A DNA stretch of 10,752 nucleotides, taken from NCBI GenBank assembly GCA_031274565.1, contig JAISPY010000042.1, forward strand, positions 1 through 10,752, read 5' to 3'. Of this stretch, positions 7,495 through 10,752 are shown piece by piece. The stretch comes from Treponema sp. Lineage in GTDB: Bacteria; Spirochaetota; Spirochaetia; Treponematales; Breznakiellaceae. Below the pieces are notes generated by a model, which ran no database searches, was not told the origin of the DNA, and was given only the letters and a program-made list of their open reading frames with translations. The position numbers were made by a program, and so were the translations under genes. The first letter of the stretch is position 1, and each line of letters starts with the position of its first letter.

Positions 7495-7501
7495 AAGGTG
7501 G
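7495..7501 (+). promoter_or_regulatory. Ribosome-binding site that places the NYN start at 7510
   Basis: AAGGTGG (7495-7501) is 8 bases before the in-frame ATG at 7510. It lies inside the longer frame that opens at ATG 7489, which has no upstream Shine-Dalgarno site. The shorter protein is therefore preferred. Confidence 0.5.
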
Positions 7502-7509
7502 AAAATGAT

Positions 7510-8292
7510 ATGCCATTGTTGCCCTTTTCAAGTCAGCACGTTGAAATCAGTCAGGCCAAGCTCGCGGTACTTATTGACGCGGACAATACCCAGCCTGCCA
7601 TCATTGAGGGCTTGTTAGATGAGGTTGCCAAATACGGAGTCGCCAGTGTAAAGCGGATCTACGGAGACTGGACCAGTACGAATCTCCGCTCCTGGAAGGA
7701 CCGGCTCCTGGAATACGCCATCCAGCCAATCCAGCAATTTTCATATACCAGCGGCAAGAACGCCACTGATTCCGCGATGATCATCGATGCCATGGACCTG
7801 CTGTACAGTGAGAAACTCGACGGTTTCTGCATCGTTTCCAGTGATTCTGATTTTACCCGCTTGGCTGCGCGGCTGCGGGAGAGCGGCCGTACGGTCTACG
7901 GGTTCGGCGAAAAGAAAACCCCCCGGGCCTTTGTGTCGGTGTGCGATAAGTTCATCTACACCGAAATCCTTCGGGGGATAGAGGAGACCGACGATGATGA
8001 CGCGAAACCCGTCTCCTCAAGCCGCAAGGACTTCAAGGTGGATCGCCGGCTCCTCAAACTGCTCCGGGATACCGTGGAAGACCTGGCGGATGAATCCGGC
8101 TGGGCATATTTGGGAGGCATCGGGCAAAAAATAACCCTCCGGTCCAGTGAATTTGATCCCCGGAACTACGGCTTCAAAAAACTGGGAGACCTTTTCCGGG
8201 CTATCAGCCAGTTTGAAACGGAAGAACGGGCCCAGGAAAACAGCACCGGCCGGCAAATATACATCCGCTGGAAAAAACGAACTGCTAAGTGA
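7510..8292 (+). CDS. NYN (PIN-like) domain protein with C-terminal OST-HTH/LOTUS domain
   Basis: The protein is 260 residues from ATG 7510, or 267 from ATG 7489. Residues about 17-155 form a NYN/DUF88 (LabA-like) PIN-type nuclease fold. Visible acidic motifs are VLIDADN near the start, NATDSAMIIDAMD in the middle and VSSDSDFTRLA toward the end. The family reading is a metal-dependent RNase. A charged linker (EETDDDDAK) leads to a C-terminal OST-HTH/LOTUS-like domain (about 175-255) with LLKLLRDTVEDL, WAYLGGIGQKI and FDPRNYGFKKLGDLF; in studied proteins LOTUS domains bind RNA, including G-rich or G-quadruplex RNA. The target here is unknown. The gene stands alone, with gaps of about 330 and 234 bases around it, and its 3' end overlaps the tail of a possible reverse-strand gene by 8 bases. 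Confidence 0.85.
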   Translation: MPLLPFSSQHVEISQAKLAVLIDADNTQPAIIEGLLDEVAKYGVASVKRIYGDWTSTNLRSWKDRLLEYAIQPIQQFSYTSGKNATDSAMIIDAMDLLYSEKLDGFCIVSSDSDFTRLAARLRESGRTVYGFGEKKTPRAFVSVCDKFIYTEILRGIEETDDDDAKPVSSSRKDFKVDRRLLKLLRDTVEDLADESGWAYLGGIGQKITLRSSEFDPRNYGFKKLGDLFRAISQFETEERAQENSTGRQIYIRWKKRTAK

Positions 8293-8416
8293 GCGCAGCA
8301 TAGTTAGCGGGGACGGCATACGCCTCCCCCATTGTTTCTATTCGGCTCCGCTCCCCCAAGAGCCGCTTTTGTTCCTGACTCATCACCTGGTTCATATTCT
8401 TCCTCGCCGCGCTCAT
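8285..8416 (-). CDS. Possible 43-residue small protein, convergent with the NYN gene
   Basis: A reverse-strand frame runs from ATG at 8416-8414 to TAG at 8287-8285. It is preceded by a purine-rich GGGGAAGGG one base before the ATG, a possible though close ribosome site; an internal ATG (residue 8) is an alternative start. The protein begins MSAARKNMNQVMSQEQKRLL and continues GERSRIETMGEAYAVPANYA, ending ALT. It is highly charged with an amphipathic helical first half, no membrane segment and a coding-like composition. It fills most of the gap between the NYN gene and rsmI, and its end overlaps the NYN stop tail to tail by 8 bases. I do not recognise a family. Confidence 0.42.
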   Translation of the reverse strand: MSAARKNMNQVMSQEQKRLLGERSRIETMGEAYAVPANYAALT

Positions 8417-8469
8417 ACCCTTCCCCAAAGACTTCTTCCCTCACAAAGCAATCCAGGTTTTCGTGAAAC

Positions 8470-8483
8470 GTTACATTCGTAAC
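8470..8483. repeat. Short inverted repeat GTTAC-N4-GTAAC
   Basis: GTTAC (8470-8474) and GTAAC (8479-8483) flank ATTC. The site lies about 27 bases upstream of the -10-like box for rsmI and upstream of the reverse-strand small frame. It could be an operator for either direction or a small hairpin. Confidence 0.3.
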
Positions 8484-8509
8484 AAAGGACTTCCCTATCC
8501 CCTATCCTC

Positions 8510-8515
8510 TATAGT
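8510..8515 (+). promoter_or_regulatory. Possible -10 box immediately upstream of rsmI
   Basis: TATAGT (8510-8515) matches TATAAT at 5/6 and lies only 11 bases before the rsmI GTG. No good -35 is seen at 16-18 bases. Initiation at the usual distance would give a leader of about 5 bases or less. Confidence 0.3.
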
Positions 8516-8526
8516 ATCCTGAACTC

Positions 8527-9207
8527 GTGGCAACCTTGTATATTATCGCTACCCCTATTGGCAACCTGGGAGACATGACCTACCGGGCAGTAGAAACCCT
8601 CAAGACCCTGGACCTTCTGGCCTGTGAAGATACCCGCCGGACCTTGAAATTGTTGAACCATTTCGAGATACGCCTCCCGCTGATATCCTGCAGGGCGCAG
8701 AACGAAGCGGTTGCTGCGGAAAAGGTCATCGCCGCATTGCAGGCCGGAAAAACCGTAGGCTATGCCAGCGATGCGGGAACGCCGGCCTTGAGCGATCCTG
8801 GGGCGGCTCTGGTACAGCGGGTGGTACAGGCGGGCTGCCAGGTCATTCCTCTCCCCGGGGCTTCAGCCTTTGCCGCGCTGGTAAGCGTTTCCGGGGGCCG
8901 GGATAAAAGCGTCTGCTTCGAGGGATTTCTCTCCCCCAAGCCGGGACGCCGCCGAGCGCGGCTCCAGGAGCTTTTAGCCCAGAATTCCGGGTTTGTCCTG
9001 TATGAATCCCCCTTCCGTATCCTTAAGCTTTTAGAGGATCTGGCCGAATTTGATAGGGATCGGTACGTATGTGTAGGAAGGGAGATGACTAAACTGCACG
9101 AAGAGTACCTCCGGGGTTCCGTGGAGGAACTTCGGTCTTTTTTGATGAAAAAAAACGAACAGCGCGGGGAATTTTCAGTGTTCGTATCTGGAAATAAGGC
9201 CCATTAA
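8527..9207 (+). CDS. rsmI: RsmI, 16S rRNA (cytidine-1402-2'-O)-methyltransferase
   Basis: The protein has 226 residues and belongs to the SAM-dependent tetrapyrrole-methylase-fold family, in which RsmI 2'-O-methylates C1402 in the 30S decoding centre. Diagnostic segments are LYIIATPIGNLGDMTYRA (4-21), LLACEDTRRTLKLL (30-43), SDAGTPALSDPG (81-92), VIPLPGASA (106-114) and a closing GEFSVFVSG. E. coli RsmI is about 60 residues longer, with a helical C-terminal domain absent here, so this is a short form rather than an obvious truncation. The start is GTG at 8527 with no clear Shine-Dalgarno site; the next possible start, TTG at 8536, would still keep the first motif. A -10-like box lies 11 bases upstream. 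Two other RNA-modifying genes are nearby. Confidence 0.93.
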   Translation: MATLYIIATPIGNLGDMTYRAVETLKTLDLLACEDTRRTLKLLNHFEIRLPLISCRAQNEAVAAEKVIAALQAGKTVGYASDAGTPALSDPGAALVQRVVQAGCQVIPLPGASAFAALVSVSGGRDKSVCFEGFLSPKPGRRRARLQELLAQNSGFVLYESPFRILKLLEDLAEFDRDRYVCVGREMTKLHEEYLRGSVEELRSFLMKKNEQRGEFSVFVSGNKAH

Positions 9208-9211
9208 CGTA

Positions 9212-9239
9212 TAAACTATTAGTGGGTGTATGTCGATAG
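9212..9239 (+). promoter_or_regulatory. Sigma-28 (FliA)-type promoter upstream of flgM
   Basis: TAAACTAT (9212-9219) and GTCGATAG (9232-9239) match the flagellar sigma-28 boxes TAAAGTTT and GCCGATAA at 6/8 each. The spacing is 12 bases, against the usual 11. It ends 22 bases before the flgM ATG. Because FlgM inhibits sigma-28, this would be direct negative feedback. Confidence 0.6.
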
Positions 9240-9261
9240 TGTAAATAGGTAGGGTAAGCGT

Positions 9262-9546
9262 ATGATGATTGAGAGACTAGGTTCTATAAACTCCATTCCA
9301 TCCGGTAAAAATTATGGATGGAATAATCAAATCAACCGGACCATACAAACTGATTCCATTAGTCTTTCTCCGGAAGCGGTGGAAAAAGCTGAGCTATATC
9401 AGGCACATGAACTGGTGGCTTCCGCTTCTGATGTCCGATCGGATCGTATCGCGGAGCTTAAACAAAAGATAGCGGATCCGTCATATATCAATGATGCCAT
9501 GATACAGGCTACGGCGGACCACATTATGGATGTTTTTGGTTTGTAA
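9262..9546 (+). CDS. flgM: FlgM, negative regulator of flagellin synthesis (anti-sigma-28)
   Basis: The protein has 94 residues, normal for FlgM. A polar, probably disordered N-terminus (1-30) precedes the conserved DSISLSPEAVEKAELY segment. The C-terminal sigma-binding region contains VRSDRIAELKQKIADPSY (58-75) and AMIQATADHIMDVF (79-92). In known systems FlgM holds FliA/sigma-28 inactive until the hook is finished and FlgM is exported; in spirochaetes the flagella are periplasmic, so the export route may differ. The start is ATG 9262 (a second ATG follows at once) after TAGGTAGGG. The gene has its own sigma-28-like promoter and a strong terminator, so it is probably transcribed alone. Confidence 0.9.
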   Translation: MMIERLGSINSIPSGKNYGWNNQINRTIQTDSISLSPEAVEKAELYQAHELVASASDVRSDRIAELKQKIADPSYINDAMIQATADHIMDVFGL

Positions 9547-9579
9547 GATGCGGTTTTGTAATCAAGACCGGTATAAACA

Positions 9580-9615
9580 GGGCGGAATCTATCGGTTCCG
9601 TCCTTTTTGTTTTTT
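9580..9615 (+). terminator. Rho-independent terminator after flgM
   Basis: GGGCGGAA (9580-9587) pairs with TTCCGTCC (9596-9603) in an 8-bp stem with one G-U pair and an 8-base loop. A T-run follows (TTTTTGTTTTTT, 9604-9615). It lies 33 bases after the flgM stop and ends 24 bases before the preferred start of the next gene. Confidence 0.85.
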
Positions 9616-9639
9616 GAAACCCCGTTCCGGGTATGCAAG

Positions 9640-10470
9640 ATGATACCCCTGGATAAACTGGAAACATTCCCCCGGTCCCTCAGACTGCGTAAGATGGCAA
9701 AAATCTTTGGGGAGGCCGAATACCGACTGAGTATCGGCATAGACCTGGCCGAGGAAAGTTCCCGGTACCTGGGGCGGATCCTGGAACTCCTGCTGCAGGA
9801 TCCGATCGTTCCCCCTGAGACTGCCCGGGCCATCGGCGTTGTCCACAGGACCTTGAAAACCCTGCCCCAACCGCACCGGCAAGCCCTCATCCGTGCGCTC
9901 AATACGGTTCGCCACCTCCTCTTGGCAGAAACTGGCCAAGCTCCTGCGGACTGGGACTTTATCGACCACACCGGCAGCCTGGACCCGGGAAAACGGCGCT
10001 GTTTTCCGGGGATGCGGGTCTACCTGGAGGATATCCGTTCCCCTTTCAATGTGGGGGCCATGTTCCGTACCGCCGAATCCTTCGGGGTTGAAAAAATGGT
10101 TCTTTCCCCCTGGTGTGCGGATCCGCAGCATCCTCGGGCAGCGCGGACCGCCATGGGCTGCGTTTCGGTCCTGGAATGGGAACGGCTTTCTCCGGATAGT
10201 GGAATTGAAACCCTGGAAGGCCCCTGCTTTGCCCTGGAAACCTGTGGGACTGCTTTGGGGGATTTTCCTTTTCCGGCTCGGGGAACCTTGATTGTAGGTT
10301 CCGAAGAACTGGGGGTAAGCCCTCGTGCCCTGGCTGTGGCGGAGGTTTCTCTGGGCAGGGTATCCATCTCCACTTATGGGACCAAGGGTTCCCTCAACGC
10401 TTCGGTGGCCTTTGGTATCGCCCTCCAGTCCTGGGCAGCGGTCTTATCCAGGGCTCGGCATGTATCCTGA
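9640..10470 (+). CDS. SpoU/TrmH-family RNA 2'-O-ribose methyltransferase
   Basis: The protein is 276 residues from ATG 9640. An N-terminal helical region (about 1-110) resembles an RNA-binding extension. The SPOUT domain follows with all three SpoU motifs: SPFNVGAMFRTAESFG (134-149), LIVGSEELGVSP (217-228) and VSISTYGTKGSLNASVA (241-257). The fold forms a trefoil knot that binds S-adenosylmethionine; members methylate riboses in tRNA or rRNA, and the exact target cannot be read from sequence. Motif 2 reads GSEELG where GNEG-type sequences are usual. A TTG at 9607 would extend the protein by 11 residues, but it lies inside the T-run of the flgM terminator, so ATG 9640 is preferred. The ribosome site is weak, and no separate promoter is clear beyond a TATAAA at 9572-9577. 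Confidence 0.88.
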   Translation: MIPLDKLETFPRSLRLRKMAKIFGEAEYRLSIGIDLAEESSRYLGRILELLLQDPIVPPETARAIGVVHRTLKTLPQPHRQALIRALNTVRHLLLAETGQAPADWDFIDHTGSLDPGKRRCFPGMRVYLEDIRSPFNVGAMFRTAESFGVEKMVLSPWCADPQHPRAARTAMGCVSVLEWERLSPDSGIETLEGPCFALETCGTALGDFPFPARGTLIVGSEELGVSPRALAVAEVSLGRVSISTYGTKGSLNASVAFGIALQSWAAVLSRARHVS

Positions 10471-10599
10471 AATAGCATAAAAAAATATGTCAATGACCAA
10501 TAGAAATGTCCCCTTTGAGTCAAGCAACGGCTGGGTTTGGGCAGCAATGTTACTTTTACAAAAAACTAAACCGTTCATACCGTACCTATTCCTAAAGTG

Positions 10600-10752
10600 A
10601 TGGCAATTCTACGATCTTTCCCGTGGCATAGGCAGGCTTTCTTGCAAAATCAGCGATGTTGGGCAGTCTTTTGTTCCGAGGGAGGCCTCGGTGCGGTGAA
10701 TTGGCTCACGTTTTTGGGTAACCAAAGTGAAAAAACCGCCACCGCAAGCCAA
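10600..10752 (+). CDS. Partial open reading frame leaving the right edge
   Basis: From ATG 10600 a forward frame is open for 51 codons to the edge of the window; an in-frame TAA lies upstream at 10567-10569. It reads MAILRSFPWHRQAFLQNQRC, then WAVFCSEGGLGAVNWLTFLG and NQSEKTATASQ. It is rich in aromatic residues and has two cysteines and three tryptophans. No convincing ribosome site precedes the ATG. The reverse strand is also open across this stretch (to a stop at 10609-10611), which is typical of repeated non-coding DNA. I have a vague impression of similar peptides among treponeme hypothetical proteins, but cannot confirm it. It may be a gene start or a dispersed repeat. Confidence 0.3.
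   Translation, partial: MAILRSFPWHRQAFLQNQRCWAVFCSEGGLGAVNWLTFLGNQSEKTATASQ
10676..10691. repeat. Perfect 6-bp hairpin with tetraloop
   Basis: CCGAGG (10676-10681), loop GAGG and CCTCGG (10686-10691) form a perfect stem-loop inside the partial frame at the right edge. No T-run follows, so it is not a terminator. Confidence 0.45.

Noticed and set aside
9607..9639. TTG start extending the SpoU methyltransferase by 11 residues
   Set aside because: The TTG lies within the T-run of the flgM terminator and has no ribosome site.
9399..9971. Reverse 190-codon frame across flgM and the methyltransferase
   Set aside because: It is antisense to two recognisable genes and to the terminator, and has a low-complexity Arg/Ser composition.
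10593..10619. TAAA and CGAT resembling a sigma-28 promoter
   Set aside because: Spacing is too short (13) and only about half of the -10 bases match.

Overview
The window looks like chromosomal DNA of a spirochaete, most likely a Treponema-type organism with a GC-rich coding sequence. This is an inference from gene content and order. A PhoH-family ATPase, a 7TM-HD phosphohydrolase, YbeY, a TlyC/CorC-like CBS protein and a secreted TPR protein form one tightly overlapping block. A flagellar anti-sigma factor (FlgM) lies further on behind a good sigma-28-type promoter. From memory, the ybeY-tlyC pairing next to an HD protein matches the Treponema pallidum arrangement, but I could not check this.

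Layout. Positions 1-645 carry no confident gene. They hold an AT-rich left edge with two perfect inverted repeats, a weakly supported reverse-strand reading frame that runs off the left edge, a segment with two mutually exclusive pairings, and a sigma-70-like promoter ahead of phoH. Positions 646-7176 are one forward operon: phoH/ybeZ, a PgpH-like 7TM-HD gene, ybeY, a corC/tlyC-like gene and a TPR gene with a signal peptide. Junctions overlap by 23, 14 and 4 bases; only the ybeY/corC junction depends on the start chosen. Positions 7177-7488 are a gap with no convincing gene. Then come a NYN-LOTUS RNA-associated protein (7510-8292), a possible 43-residue reverse-strand gene that meets it tail to tail (8285-8416), rsmI (8527-9207), flgM with its own promoter and terminator (9212-9615), and a SpoU/TrmH-family methyltransferase (9640-10470). 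The right edge holds an open forward reading frame that starts at 10600 and leaves the window.

How the genes work together. Most of the recognisable genes concern RNA and ribosome maturation: YbeY (endoribonuclease family), its usual partner PhoH/YbeZ, a CorC/YbeX-type protein, RsmI (16S rRNA ribose methylation), a SpoU rRNA/tRNA methyltransferase and a NYN-LOTUS putative RNase. The 7TM-HD protein, probably a cyclic-di-AMP phosphodiesterase, sits inside this block. The order combines the Bacillus pattern (phoH-yqfF-ybeY) with the E. coli pattern (ybeZ-ybeY-ybeX). FlgM is a separate, self-contained flagellar regulatory unit.

I see no tRNA, rRNA, CRISPR array or intact mobile element. Nothing here is clearly a new system. 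The best leads are the small reverse-strand gene, the NYN-LOTUS protein, the flgM regulatory module with the next gene starting just past its terminator, and the truncated frame at the right edge.
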